This document shows, piece after piece, positions 27,201 to 42,200 of a stretch of 64,000 bases of DNA; the stretch's first letter is position 1; every line of letters starts with the position of its first letter. The stretch comes from Nageia nagi (lineage: Eukaryota; Pinophyta). The stretch covers positions 47,430,001 to 47,494,000 of the forward strand of contig JBITNC010000001.1 of NCBI GenBank assembly GCA_050084985.1, given 5' to 3'. A program made the position numbers and the translations under genes. Below the pieces are notes generated by a model. That model saw only the letters and a list, made by a program, of their open reading frames with translations. It was not told where the DNA came from and searched no databases.

Positions 27201-30200
27201 ACTCTGCATAATTAATACAATGAATCTTCATCTCCTTCACTTGGCTTTGATTTGGAGTTAGAATGCTTGCTTAGTAATTATGTTCTGCTCTGGCTTACTC
27301 TTGAATGTTAATCTCCATTCAAGCCCATCTCTCATTGTCAAGGACTGAATTCTTGTGCAAATAACATGTCAACAAACTTCATCAAATGTATGCAATAGCA
27401 TTTAAAACTAACCCATCAACCTGTCTATGATTCTTTCATGCCCTTATGTTCTACTAAGCTCGATAAATAGCATATAGGTCAATCAAGTTGAGAGAAATTG
27501 TAACCTATTATCTAGTTTCTACAGAGACTAATAAAGATATGGATAGTTTGTACTCAAGTTATATTGCATGATTCTTGTGATAAATTCCTGCTCACTTAGA
27601 ACAAAAGGTTTTTGCTAACCCTCATTTACAACCTTAATGTGAAGCCTCAGCTATTCTGGGTGGTGACTTTTGTTAGATAATACATTAGACATTAGGTATC
27701 TAAAGCAAAATGAATAATATAAACTAATGTGAGTTAATTTTAGTTTGCTTAATAATACATGGGAACCCAAACTTCCCATCTCCAATGTACTTAAGGCTCA
27801 TTTGAAGTAATACAAAGTTTAAAGCCACTTCTCTCATTCTGATCTAATATGCTATCAGAGCACCCAGTTTGGTGAGAGTTTCTTCTAGCTGCCAACAGCT
27901 TGTAAGAAAAAACAATCTTGCCTACAATGGTCTGGAGGAGTGAGTATCCATTGCTTAGCATTGAATAGAGACTTGCATAAGTGGAGAAAACCACTGCAAG
28001 AGAAGAGATTCTATGGTCTGAACACTCGTAAAGAGTTGCAAAGGCAGTAGAGAAATCAGGAGCACCATGACATTACAAAGACATTGTATAGAGGATACAC
28101 AACCTAAACATGTACGTTGTGTAATGTGTGACAAGAGATTTGCGCTCAGCGCTCGATGTAGTGTATGTCGATGATTTGGTCATCATGGGCAGTATTGAGG
28201 AGTTGATCCTATCTTATAAAGATAATCTCAACAAATCATTCAACATGATAGATCTTGGTTTATTTTACTATTGCCTTGGATTGGAAGTCTGGAAAATGTA
28301 GAATCGCATATTTGTTTGTTGGAGAAATTCAAAATGACAAATTGCCAACCTATGTCCATGCTTATTGAATCTAGTTTACATTTGTCACACCAAGATAGTC
28401 CTCCAACGGTAAATGCAACTCTCTATCATCAACTAGTTGGAGGTTTAATTTACCTGTCATATACCAGGCCAAATATCTGCTATGATATGTTGAGATACAT
28501 CCGTGGTACTAATAGTTATGGCTTGGAGTATAAGAAGAATGATAAATTCTTGACTGGATACATGGATGCAAATTACGGAGGATCCTTGGGTGATAGGAGA
28601 TTATCAATAGGATAAGTGTTCTTCCTTGGATTTGGATCAATTTCTTGGGGAACCAAGAAATCAAGTATTACATCCAAGTCTACCATAGAATCAAGAATAC
28701 CATGCTGCTGCAGATATTGTTTGTGAAGCAGTATGGTTAGGTCATATTTTGACAGATATTGGGATACCACAAACACAGTCGACCGTTTTATATTGCAACA
28801 ATCAATGTGTACTGTAACTAGTTAAGAATCTTGTTTTTCAAGAGTAAACCAAATACATTGAGATTCAAGTGCATTTCATTCATGACCTTGTTTCAATACA
28901 CAACATTCAGCTCCACTACATTTCCACAAAAGAACAAGTTGCAGATGTTTTCACCAAGTCTCTTGATTGTGGAAAGTTTGAATACTTTTGGAGCTTCCTC
29001 TCTTGTTCTTTGAAGACCTAATGTATTATAGAAGGGAATGTTAGCTAATACATTAGACATTAGGTATCTAGAGCAAAATAAATAATTATAATACATTAAC
29101 TTCTGTGAGTTAATGTTACTTTAATTAAGAATACATCGGAACCCTAATTTCCCACCTCCAATGTATTTAATGCCCAGTTGAAGTAATACAAAGTTTAATG
29201 TGGCTTCTCTCATTCTGATCTGATAACTTTCTTGATGAATCATTGTTTGTTGCCGTGAGAGCTTACCTTTTAAAGCCATCAAACTTCAATTCACAATTCA
29301 ACTCAATATCTTGCTATCTAATTAAATGCTTGAGTTGTAAAATTTCCAAACGAAAAACTTGAACCTACTAGGACACTTACCTAGAACATTTATCAGTATG
29401 AAAGTTCTAGCAAGGGTTCATCAACAATATAGAATATTTCATGAAACCTGCTGTATGAGATTGTGAGGTTGTTCTGTCAAGGTGATTTTGTTGCCTTTTT
29501 GACTGAAACAGCTACGGACTCTTCACAATTTGAAAATACATCTTCGTGAGTCCTTTGGTTCTATCCCTTTCCATTTTTGTGTGACAACTTTTCTGCTCTC
29601 TATTGGAATTCTTTCATATATTTGACCTAATATGGCCTCAGAAGTCAGAACCATCATGCCTTGAGGCTTAGTCCTTGAAACTCTGTATGTCTCTGATTCA
29701 ATGAGACTTCATAATTGTATTGTACAACTCACCAAGAATCTAAATCAGCTTTTAAACATCAGAGCAGGGTCCCAGGTTGCCAATCAAGCCCCTCAAATAG
29801 TTTGATGTTAATCCACCATTTCTGCACTTTCAGTGAAGTTATGCCTGATCCAACTCTCAGCAGGCATCCTGAATGAGAAAATTTCTGTATCCATGAGTAT
29901 TCAGATTTTGCCTAGGCCTTGCAGATATGGAAAATGAAAATCAAGGGGGAACCAACATTTGATCCAATAGAAATAAGTGTTCAGATCTGCTAAATTTGCA
30001 GTTTCACAAAATTTAGACATTTGTGAAACTGAGGAAGAGTTTGGGAAAGGTAAAATTTATAATTTAAGAAATAAAAAATAAAATGAAAAATTTAAAATAC
30101 TACCAATGAAACAACTGCTACATAGAAGTTCAAGATGGAGTTTTCACACTTGTTTTGGAAATACATCTGCAGAAGACATCTTCTGCAAACCAGCTCCATT

Positions 30201-33200
30201 TGTTTTCATAGTTGTGCTCTTTTGGACAGTGCCATTAAACTCTCATCATCAGCATAATATCCCATTTGTTGCTTATGAGTGCTATGACCTCATGGAAAAT
30301 CCTCATCAATCATTGGAAAGAAACTAAGTGTATCCTAAGATATATTCAGGGTGCATCCTATTATCATTATTATGACAACTATTATTCTTCAGAGGGTATA
30401 GACTCTCTGCTGGATAGTGGACTCTGATTGAGCTGAAGATTCTAGCAAAACAAAGTTTACAACAGGTTATGTTTTCCATCTAGGTTCAGGATCTATTACT
30501 TGGCCTAGCAACAGACTGCTGTTGCTCTTTCCTCTGCTAGCACTAAGCATCATGAAGCTGGTAGTGCTAGCAAGGAGATTTCTTAAAACAGGATGTCGCT
30601 TGCAAAACTTAAGACTTCCACAAGATAGTCCTTCTACACTTTGGTGACAACAAGACTGCAAAGGTTCTTGAACTTGTCTGACAGCCCCCGCAATTCAGAG
30701 CAAATCAAGATTCAACCAAAACAGGACCACCAATGGCCCTATATCAAGCTACAAGGCTGCCAACAGCCCTGTTCCAGTCAATTCTCAAAATCTTGAGAGT
30801 TGGTTGAGTGACCTAGTTCAGTCCTGAAGCCCTCCAAACCTTCCGTTTCTCCCAAAACAGGCATTTCATGTGTATTTCATGCTATTCCTTCATTTCAATT
30901 TCAAATTTGGTTTAAACAAACAGGGAGCAGCTTGATAATCATCAAGGTTGATCCTAACTCCTATAAATCTGAGACAAGCATCAATCTTCTCAAAACCATT
31001 GAGTTTCTAGGCGCAATTTGGGAAGAACTTGGCAATTTCATCAAAAGGGTTAGTACATCATCAACCAGGTGCACAAGTATCTCTTTCCTCATTTTAATTT
31101 CATGTATGTCATAGATCTAGGTTTGTGACAAGGTTGTCAAGGATGCGTCCCCCCATCCAAAATTGCCATCCACAAGATTGGAAAACACCATTGGGGACAT
31201 TTCCCTCCCATCTCCTTTTGAGGGTGTACAGAGGGGATGTCCCCAGGACGTTTTCCCAACCTCAGGGACTGTCCCTGATATGCTCTTGAAAAAGAGTATG
31301 GGTGGGAACTGCTAGGAGTCCTTAGAGACGGCATCCCCCAGCCGTTCCCCACAGCTGGGCAGTCATTTGACCCCAAAAAAAAAATCAATGTTTCTTTATA
31401 TTTTTGAGCGAGGTGGGACCCAAAAGGTCTCCACCCACTAAAATCTAAAAACACCTTATATATCCCTCCTAAATATTTTAACATTCACACTACCCACCAA
31501 AAAAGCACAGTAGTGAACAATGAGAAGAGAACAAGAGTGATGGATAATAAGGAGCAAGTATGTTTTTCAGTATTTAGCCATTTTAGTAACTGTCTATTAG
31601 ATCTTGATTGTACACACCTGATAGAAATGTAGGTTGTGAAAAATAATAACATTGAATTTCAAATCATGACTTTGTTCATTGCTGGTTTTTGGCATGTAAC
31701 AGTCTTGAACAAATATATATACAACAATCAAGTTCAATTATCAAAAAAGGGACCAAACAAATGCAAAGTAACAGTCAAGTTCAGGTATCAAAAGCAGTCC
31801 CAACAAACGCATTGCTAACAGTTGAAGTTCACTAGTTCAGGTATCAAAAACAGTCCCAACAAATACATAAGTGACAGTCAAAGTTAGGTCAAAAACAATC
31901 CAATGAAGGCATAATAGTCCCATACAAGTATACAGTTATTAGTTCCGACAATCATCAAAGTGGTGTAGCAATGTAGACTGTAGAATGGTTGTAATAACTA
32001 TAAATTATCGTATGAATCAATTTGATATTTTAATTTCTTATTGATATAATAGTAACGAACCAATGATACAAATATTTTATATTTAAGTTGATTTTCAAAT
32101 TATGTTACAGGCTTGAATTGGTCCTTGGATGAATCATGAATGTCAATGATGAATGAAACATCGAAACTACATTTAGTTTTCATAAATTTGAAAATTACGA
32201 AGATTTTTAACTATATACTTATCGTCCCCCAAGTGTTTCCTAAAATCAGGTCTCCGTCCCCTACCGTTCCCATCCCCCAATCCGAGACAACCTTGGTTTG
32301 TGATGTTTTACATGTGAAATCTTGAATGCCCCAATTTAGTGATCTTTGGTTATAAATCATTATAGCTGAATATCATTAGTCCTATTTTTAATTATCACTC
32401 CATACGTAAATAATTGCATTTACATATAGAATAAATCACTTTTACTAGTCTACAATTTATTTGTGTTCAGTTTTCGTAATATGTTGTAATTCATTCTCAT
32501 GACCAATATGACCCGTTATCCCCATGGTAAATTTGTGATTAATTACTATGTTACTAACATTGTGATTAGCATTCCATTGAAGAGGCTAAGACAAAACCAA
32601 ATCTGGGAAAACATTGATGACATATTGGAAATTTAAAAAATTAATAAAATTTGATAGTGCCTATTTTTGACGCAGACTTGGACTCCATGAAAAAAACTAG
32701 CGAAAAACTAAGGATGGACTCAACAACTGAAAGATCATAGAGTTTATTATGTTTGGCCTTAATACATGTTATTTTTAAAAGTCCTCAAAAACAAATACAA
32801 TTGTGTGCAATACATAATTTTTTTTCTTAACTTTTTGTGATTTCTTTTATTTTCCCACTTTGGACCAAGAGAAACTTGTTGGCAAGTTAGACTCATCAAA
32901 CTCACTAAACTTGATGGACTCACAAAAACTCATAGTCTTGAAAAGGCTTGCAAGTGTGATCATTCTGGATTCATTAGCCCAGACTCATTGCCAAACTCCT
33001 TTTCAAAACACACAATCTCAATACTATGAATTGAAGAAAACAATTGCAACTTTTTTCAAAACATGGTAGTTTTGACAATTTCAAAAGATAAGGAAAAACA
33101 AAAGTCATATCCCAAAAAAAAGATAAATGGAGTAAGATGATCATTTATAATTTGGATAGTGTAAGTATAGTAGTCAAACATAGTGAGTCAGCTAGATAAT

Positions 33201-36200
33201 TGGAGTAGATAATAATTTATATTTTAGGTAGTGTAACCATAGTAGTCAAACATAATGGGTCAACTTGTTGAGTCAAACCTAGTGAGTATCTTGCATTTGA
33301 CTCAAAAAAAATTGAATATGATTGCATTTGGCTCAAAAGTTTATGAATTTGATTGCATTTGACAAAATATTTCCATTTCTGTGCCATGTTCCAAAGCTTT
33401 CACCAAGGTTTTGTTATAAGCACTTTATTTCAATATTTTTTTATCGAGTATATTGTTAATACATTTTCTAGCCTTGAATTTTTGTGAAATCAAAGCCTTA
33501 CTATAAAGATTTTGCCAAGTCAAAGCATTATTGAATTTTTACCAAGTCAAAGACATATTGAGTTTTTGTCAAGTCCAAGTCTAACTAATAGAAATGTAAC
33601 CCAAAGTTCCAATAATAAAATTAATAAATGGATTACTAGCTATATAACAATCAAACTACAGATTTTAAGTTTTAACCCATGGTTTGCATATGGAACAAGA
33701 CAACTTAGCAATAAATAACAACAGCAGAAGCAATTCGCAAAGAATACTCAAATAGAAATCCACAATGTACTCCAAAATAGAAATGATGATTCCGGAATAA
33801 ATACTTCAAGTGAGAACCAAGAATGCAAGCCACTTCGGGAGGGCAGAATCTCCAATGCCACTTCGGGAGGGCAGAATCTCTAGATATACACCTAAATAGA
33901 CGCATAAGAAATATGATATTTGATATCAACTAATGATCACTACTTTCTATGTTCAAACTGATCTTGCTAATGATATCACTTCATAGGTATACTTTCTATG
34001 TTCAAACTGATCTTGCTAATATCACTCATATAAAGCATATGAAAAATAGTAAGGCATATGCTTTGATTGCAATTTCGCTTAGTGAAGAGGTGAACCGTCA
34101 TATTAACTCAATAGATGATACTTGGAATGCACTAAAAAAACTCAAAGACTTGTTTGACTCCCATTCCGAATTGGAATTAATCCAACTTCAATTGAAACTT
34201 TTTAACCTAGAGTTAAAAAATGATCCCATGTCATTGATTTCTGAAATTAGAGCAATAATGCATGACATTGACTCTATTGATGTGAAGATTGGCATTGCTC
34301 TCGCAACTTTGATTAAGGCATTGTACCCAACATATTTGAATTATCTTGAATCCTTGCAACCTACTGGTAACCTAAAGTCTCTCACATTTGATACTTTGGC
34401 GGACAAGATTGTGGAACGTGTGAAGGCATTTGGCAAGAAATCTAACGATCGTACTTCAAATACATTGTGTATTGCTCAAAAGGGAAAGAATGTTGCACAT
34501 GATTCTTCTCGAGGTGAAAGTAGCAACCGTGGTCATGGTAGGAATAATAGTAGAGGCAGGGGGTAATCAAGGTGATCGTGATTAGAGGAACAATCTTCAT
34601 TGTACTAGATGTGACAGATGAGGGCATGAAGCTAATACCAATCGTACTCCATGGAATAAGATCAAAGAAAGGAATGAAAAACAAAGGCAAGACAAGAGTA
34701 AGAATCATGATTCCGCTCATTATGTTACAATTCATTGTAACAATACAATTGAAAATTTGTGCAATACTTCATTTGCATCTTGGGGGGATGCATGGTTGCT
34801 TGATACTAGTACGACATGTCACACGTCATGTCGACGAGATTTCTTTGAGAAGATGAATACCAACATTGATGGTGCAGTATACTTTGCTAATAGATCCAGT
34901 ATCAAACCTTCAGTTATTGGTACTATGAGACTTAAACTGCCAGGCTTTCCAGATATGCTTCTTCGAGATGTGCTCTACCTTCTTGAATTGCGAAGGAACT
35001 TGTTATCTCTTGTACTCATTTGTCAACAAGGAGACTCAATCCATATGTTCGATGGCAAAGTGGAAATAAGGTCTTCTGACAACAAAGTGGTGATGACTGG
35101 CGAGGAGGATGAGAAGTTGTTGAAGCTGCATAAAAGTTTTGCTACATCAAGAAATTTTGCCTAACTCACATATCAAGAAAAAGGTACTCTCTCATCTAGT
35201 CTTTTGTGGCAAACAAGATTTGGGCATCTCAATTTTGATGATCTCTGTTTATTAAAAAAAAGAGGATTTTTGGGAATGCCTACTATTCCTAGGAACATAG
35301 AACCTTGTGAAGCATGTGTCCCAAGAAAGCACAACAAACAACCTTTTCCTGATTCAAAATTTAAAGCATGTTGACAACTTGAACTCATACACTTTAATTT
35401 GTGTGGACCATAAAATGTCCCCTTTGTTGCTAGTAACAAATATATCATGACTCTCATAGATGATTATACTAGAATGTGTTGGGTGGATTTGTTGAAAAAA
35501 AAGTTTGAATGTTTTGAAATGTTTAAGCGATTTCATGTGATAATTGAGAAAGAATCTCACACTCATATTGGTACACTTCATTCTGATAATAGAGGTGAAT
35601 AAACTTAAGATGAATTCAAAAACTATCTTAGTCAACATGGAATCAAGCATCAAACAATTGTTCCCTACAATCCGCAACAGAATGGCGTAGCTGAAAGGAT
35701 GAATAGAACCTTGTTGAATATGACATAGGCAATGTTGTTTTTCAAGAATGTGAAAATGATGTTTTGGGGTGATGTAGTTCAGTGTGCAATGTATGTCAAA
35801 AACAGATATCCACCTCATGCTCTTAGCAATAAGACTCCATATGAAATGTGGTTTGGATGTGTTCCTTTGGTTTGACATCTCAGGGTTTTTGGTTCCACTC
35901 GTTATGCCCTAGTCTCTAAGGAACAAAGAAGCAAACTTGGTGTAAGGAGTCGGAAATATATTTTCTTTAGGAACTCAAATACTACCAAGGGCTATAAGCT
36001 TTATGACGAGGTAAACAAGAAGTTCCTCTTTGCAAGGGACTTAATTTTTCTGGAATGTTCCAAAAGTGACTTGACTGTTGAGTAGCAACTTGATCACCTT
36101 AATAGGTTTACCTGTGGAAAGCATTTCCTTGAAGCTGATTATGAGATTCCAAATCTTGAGGGGGAAGCCCTATATTGGATCAATCCTTGGAATCTATACC

Positions 36201-39200
36201 ACTTATGCCTGTCTCAAAAGTGCCTGATCCAACAGTAGCAAATGTTCTAGTAGTACAAGCACCTCCTCCACCACAACAAGATCCTTCCTCTTCATTAGTT
36301 CCAACAGCTCCTTTGGATGATGTCATTGATGGGATTGGTAGGTTGAGTCATGATGGTAATGAAGAATCTCCTTAGCTTGTTGAGCAACAAGAAACATCGT
36401 AGAAGATTCCTAAGTGGCTCTCCAAAACACTCTAGATTGTTCATCTTGATGAAGTTGGAAAGACGGGAACTAAGAGTTCCTACAAAGAAAGACTAGAAGA
36501 TGGAGCAGTAGAGGATTCAAACTCAGGTAATGATGTTGATGATATAAAATGTTCATTTGATTTGATTGTGAATTGAATTTCTCTACTAATTGTGAGCCCA
36601 CTTCCTTTAAAGAAGCTTTTTCTCATGATATCTGGAAAGATTCTATGAAGGAGTATGATGCTCTCATCAAGAATGGGACTTGGAAGTTGGTGGGTTCTCC
36701 ATGTGGAACCAAACCTATTGGATCCAAGTGGGTCTACAAAAACAAGTACAGATAAGACAGCTCACTTGAGAAACACAAAGCAAGGCTTGTAGCTAAGGGT
36801 TTTGCACAAAAAGAAGGTATTGTCTATGATGATACCTTTGCTCCTACAGCTAAATGGGCTACTATTCGTTCTTTGCTAGCAATGTCATCTCAATAAAGAT
36901 GGAAAGTTCATCAAATTGATGTGAAGATTGCTTTCTTGAATGGTGATGTGAAAGAGAATGTGTACATAAAACAACTTGAAGGATTTGTGATGAAAGGTCA
37001 AGAACAAAAGGTATGCAAACTCATCAAGTCTTTGTATGGCCTAAAGGAAGCTCCTCACGCCTAGTATGAAAAGCTTACTAAGCATATTTTGAACATCAAT
37101 TTTGAACACTATAACCTTGATGATGCAACTCTATATGTCAAGAAAGTTGACAAGACTATTGTATTTCTTGTGGTGTATGTAGATGATTTGTTGATAACAA
37201 GGAACAATGAACAATACATTGCATCTGTAAAAAAGGAATTGAAGAGAGGTTTTGAAATGACTAATATGGGGCATTTTCACTATTATTTGGGTGTTGAAGT
37301 GAATCAAACTTCCAATTACATATTCATTTCTCAAAAGAAATAAATTTGACATGCAAGATTGTAAACCTCTTTCTACTCCAATGGAACAACATTTGAAGTT
37401 ACAATCAGTTGAAGGGAACCAATTTGAGGATGCTACAAAATATAGACAGCTCATTGGAAGTCTCATTTATTTGACTACAACAAGGCCAAATATTTCATTT
37501 GTCGTTGGACATTGGGTAGCAGCAAAAAGAGTCCTTAGATATTTGAAGGGAACTCAAGATTTTAGAGTCAAGTGAGAGACTTCAGATTGGTTGGATATTC
37601 AGATTCAGACTTTGATGGAGACAAAGAGAATGGAGTTTCGACTTCAGGCTATCTCATGAGTCTTGGATCGACAGCTATCTCTTGGAGGTGACACTACAGA
37701 GGCAATATATGTTGCTGCAACAAAGGCAACAAAGGAATTGTGTGGCTTAGGAAGATATTGGAAAATTTGCAGGAGAAACTAAGGTTGGAAAACTCGAACT
37801 CGAGAACTACTTGATCAGGAAAAATTTAGAGAGTACTCGGCAAAAACTCGACAAAAAAAACCTCAAACATTTCAAAATATGAAAAAAGTTACAAATCAAC
37901 GATGAAGCTCTTCAAATTGATACTCAAACTTCAAATCTTTCACAAAGTGATCTACAGAGCGAAAAACTGAGCTAACACAATGGAATGAGAAGAATGAGAC
38001 ACAATTAGATAGTTAAAAGACATTTTGGTGTTTACTATCTTTTTTTCATGTCTTTTAGCTTTATTTTGATAGTAGCTAAGTAATCGTCGATTAACCTCCA
38101 AAAATCAGCAGCGCCGAGTAATGACCCCTGATTACTCGTTTTTCCTCCAAATCGCTATTACTCGCAAGTACTCACGGATTTTCGAACCAAGGGAGAAACA
38201 AATGCAACCAACTCCACTTTTGATTGATAACACTTCTACAATATAATTGGCTAGGAATCCAAAGTTCCATGATCGAACCAAACACATCAACACAAAGTTT
38301 CATTTGATTTGATATCATGTAAAGGCCAAGACAATTCAATTGAAACATTGTTCTACTGAGGATCAAGCTACCGACATCTTCACCAAAGCACTTGGACGAG
38401 AAAGGTTCGAGAAGTTCAAAAGGATGCTTGGACTTACAAATACCCCTTCGAATTAAGGGGGGAATGTTAAATACCTAATCCTTAGGGATTATGGTATTAG
38501 TAGCTATTAGTATTATTTGCTACTTTTAGTAAATTTGTAGTTAAGTGTGTGGTAGAAGTTTAAGTGTCATTTCGAGGAGAATATGAAGAGTTACATTGTA
38601 TCTCACGGGTAACCTAAGAAGGTGAATGTGAAGAGTCATTGTTCTTGTGTATTAAGGTAGTTTTCCAATCTAATACAATGCTTTTGATGAGTGGAGTAAA
38701 TCCCAGCCTGACAAATATGACCTTAATACTCAACCTCAATAACACCAAAAGAGCATTTAAACTTTTTGACAAAAAATTGTCCCTTTTCCAAAATCTATAA
38801 AACTTGCCTCACATGTTGCAAATGAATATCCCATATTTATATGAATATGTCATCAAAGAATACCAACACAAATTTCCTCTATAATGGTCTAAAAATTGTA
38901 TTTATTAAACACTGAAATGTGGATGGTGCATTAGCAAGTCCAAATGGCATATCTAAAAATTCATAATTCCCCTCATGAGTTCTGAAAGTTGTTTTGGGAA
39001 TATCTTCCTCTTTCACCATAATTTAATGATATCTCAATCTTAAATCAAACTTGTGAAAATTTTGGCACCTTGTAATTCATCTAACAAATCATTAATCACA
39101 AGAATAGGGAACTTACCTTTATTAGTGGCTTTACGGAGATCACAAAAGTTTGGACACATCTTCCAAGACTCATCCTTCTTTTTTTACCATCCCAACTAGC

Positions 39201-42200
39201 GAAGAATATGGACTGGTACTAGGATGAACTATACCTTGCTCTAACATTTCATGTACCAACTTTTCAATCTCATATATGGCCTGATATTGGTTGGATGACT
39301 TCCTAGGACTAAGTTGATTGCATGATCATGAGTTCTAGTAGGGGGAAGTCTTTTTGGTTTTTGAAATATCTTTTCATACTTATCCCAAAAAAAAATTGCA
39401 TTTCTAACTCATTATTTTGTGTTTTTTCATTGACCCCCATAGAGAAAACATGTGTTATAACTCCATTTCCTCTTTTTTAAGTATTTTTCCCATCTAGTGT
39501 GAACATACCACTATTGCCAAAGATATTTGCAATCCTTGGAGTTTGATTTGTTTCTCATTTTCCATCCATTACACATATAACTTTTGAAAGATCATGGAGG
39601 CATCTCCCAATTGAGCCATCCACTGGGGACCTAACACTATATATGCTCCACCTAAATCTATAACATACATTGTTCCTATCCATGTGTAATTAATTATCCA
39701 TTGTAAGCCTTATATTGGAAACCTTCCCTACACATGTTGTTTTTCCTCCATTGACAATCAATACAATAAAGCTTTCTTTTCTATGCACACATAGTCCCAA
39801 TTTCTTTGTTGCGGCTATACTACTAAAAGTATGATTACTAACTGAATCAATTAAAACAATAACTTTATGATTTTTAATAAAACCGCATACTTTGGTTGTT
39901 TGATGATATGTCATACCTATAAGAGAAAATATTGATAATTCTATTTCCTCTTTTCGGTTATCTTTGCTACTTCATTCAATTCTGTCTCATTTTCTACTAC
40001 TTCTTAAAGAGTTTCTTCTTCATTTTTGTCCATATCCATGCTAAAATATTTACTTTCATCACACAAATGTTATCTGCTCCATTTTTCTTTACACTTGTGA
40101 TAAATACCATTCACTCTTTCTTCTTCTCTTGTTTTGTAACTACACCTTGATCCATTTATTTTTCTCTACTACTTTAGCCAATCTTTCCATATCTCTAAGT
40201 GTTCTAGAATCATGTAGATTTATTCCTTGTTGATCGCATCCTTCAATCCACTTTTAAATGTCGTAAGAGCAACTATTGGAAGCACATCTCTTGTGAAATT
40301 CAAGGTACTCGTGAATTCCTTAGAATACTCATCCACTGAACCTTTTTGTTTAATTTGCATAATTCTTACTATATAAAATGTTGAATCCCCTTTATCAAAT
40401 TTTTCAAGAATATTCTCTGGAATTCCGATCATGTGGGCTCCTTTTGTCTATGCTTCTATTCATATAAAATCCAATTAAGCACATGATCATCATGTTGCAT
40501 GACTAATATATAAAACTTACCTTCTTATGGTATTCTATGTAATATATGCATGAGTTTCATTCTCTTTAACCACTGTCTAAAATTTTCTCCCATAAATGGA
40601 ACTTGAGGCATTTTGTTTATGGTATATTGCTTCGCCATGTGAGCAAATCAAAAGCATCCTCTACATCAACATCAATGTCCAATTCATAATCAAAGTCATA
40701 ATCATCATACCCTTTGATAGTGTCATCCTCTCATACACCTAAGTTGTCATGGATATTCTTCCTCCTAATAATATTCTCTATTATTGTTGCAATTGCCTCT
40801 TCTTTGATGGTCTTCCTTATTTTCATAATATTGTTTAGAATACAATTGCATGGATTTCGCAAATGCATCCATCATGCTTTGCATCTCTTCCAACAATTTA
40901 GTTGATTGTGCTTCCAACATAGGTTTTGTTGTGTTCATGATGAATTTTTCCATATTTCTCTTTTCACTTTCACTTGGACCTTCATCATCTTGCCATAAAT
41001 CTCCTTCTCAAGTTCCATCAAAATTTACTTCACTTGAATTTTGGTGACCCAAAGTATGCGCATCCTCCATTGTTTCATGTTGTTTTCCTCTATTTTGACT
41101 TTTTGGTGTTTTTTTTATTTTCATATCCTTCCAATTTTGAGGAGTGTTATAATGTTTGAACTTGTCTTCTTCTACCATGGCTCATACAATTTTCTCCCTT
41201 CCGAATTTGAGATCCTCGCCAATCTCCCTTTATCATCCTTTTCCCACTTTGAGTGCTTTTGGATCTCAAATCTTTAACCTAATCTTAAAACCGATATTTA
41301 CTAACAATAACCCTTATTAGCCATCATGGAGATCAAAATGAGATAGGTTTCCTGATGGAGTTTTAGAAATTTTATATTCTTTTTTTACCCCTTGCCTACC
41401 CTATTTGAACAAAATTTGATCAAAATTGTAGAAAGTAAAAAAAAAATGATCAATTGCAATATTACCTGTGGGAATGATACAGATCTGAAGGATTTGCACC
41501 CATATTGTTTTTTATCCCTGTGACCAAGATCATTGCTTTGATAACACTTGGAACGAAGCAACTTAGCAATAAAAGGAATTTAGCAATTCTTCATCATCAC
41601 ATTCACAATCCATAACCATAGCAATAGCAATTCATAATCACAGTGGTAGCAATTCGCAATGAATACTCAAATAGCAATCTATAATCTACTCCAAAATAGC
41701 AATGACAGATCCATAATCAATACTTCAATTAAGAACCAAGAATGCAATCCACTTTGTGAGGGCAGAATCCCCAAGACCACTTCCAAAAAGCAGAGTATCT
41801 AGATATGCACAAAAATAGGGCAAATAAAAAATATGATATTCAATATAAACTAATGATCACAAGTACACCTATATTCAACCTTGGTAATATCATTCATATA
41901 CCAATGGCCTGAACCAATAATTACAATATAAATGTTGCAATTATTTTGGGGCCATTATAGCATAAGAAAATAGGTGACTCAAGAAAGACCATGAAGACAA
42001 TAACTAAAGGCAAATGGGGTCCTATTGAATCCATGGTAAGCCAACAATACTTCACAATTGGGCACCAAACAGACCAAGAATGAGACTACAGCACATCAAG
42101 TAATGATTAAATAAAATGAATGATTGATTGAAATCACTCTACTTCATTGGAGTTGGTTGGAGATCCACATGAGTGACGCCTTTGAACAATGGGCATAAAG

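Larger units (their letters stand above)
27671..29225 (+). mobile_element. 1.55-kb internally deleted Ty1/copia element with LTRs and target duplication
   Basis: LTRs at 27671-27849 and 29039-29225 (TGTTAG...GATCTRATA) with a perfect target duplication ACTTT at 27666-27670 and 29226-29230. The primer site TGCTATCAGAGC begins at 27850. The interior (1.19 kb) holds only the end of pol: [10 protein letters not shown] near 28157 (RT catalytic box), then [16 protein letters not shown] and RNase H pieces such as E-A-V-W-L-G and A-D-V-F-T-K-S-L-D. Gag, protease, integrase and most of RT are gone. Confidence 0.9.
34034..38709 (+). mobile_element. Ty1/copia element, 5'-truncated, nested in a gypsy element
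   Basis: Order: Gag (34034-34566), zinc knuckle with C-T-R-C-D-R near 34600-34640, protease-like [10 protein letters not shown] near 34790, integrase (35200-36110), RT (36570-37340) with Y-V-D-D-L-L-I-T, RNase H (37350-38450) with A-D-I-F-T-K-A-L, then the tract TTAAGGGGGGAA and 3' LTR. Stops and frameshifts throughout. The 5' LTR, primer site and Gag start are missing. Confidence 0.88.

Noticed and set aside
35354-35878. 174-codon minus-strand frame
   Set aside because: Antisense of the copia integrase, whose plus-strand motifs are clear.
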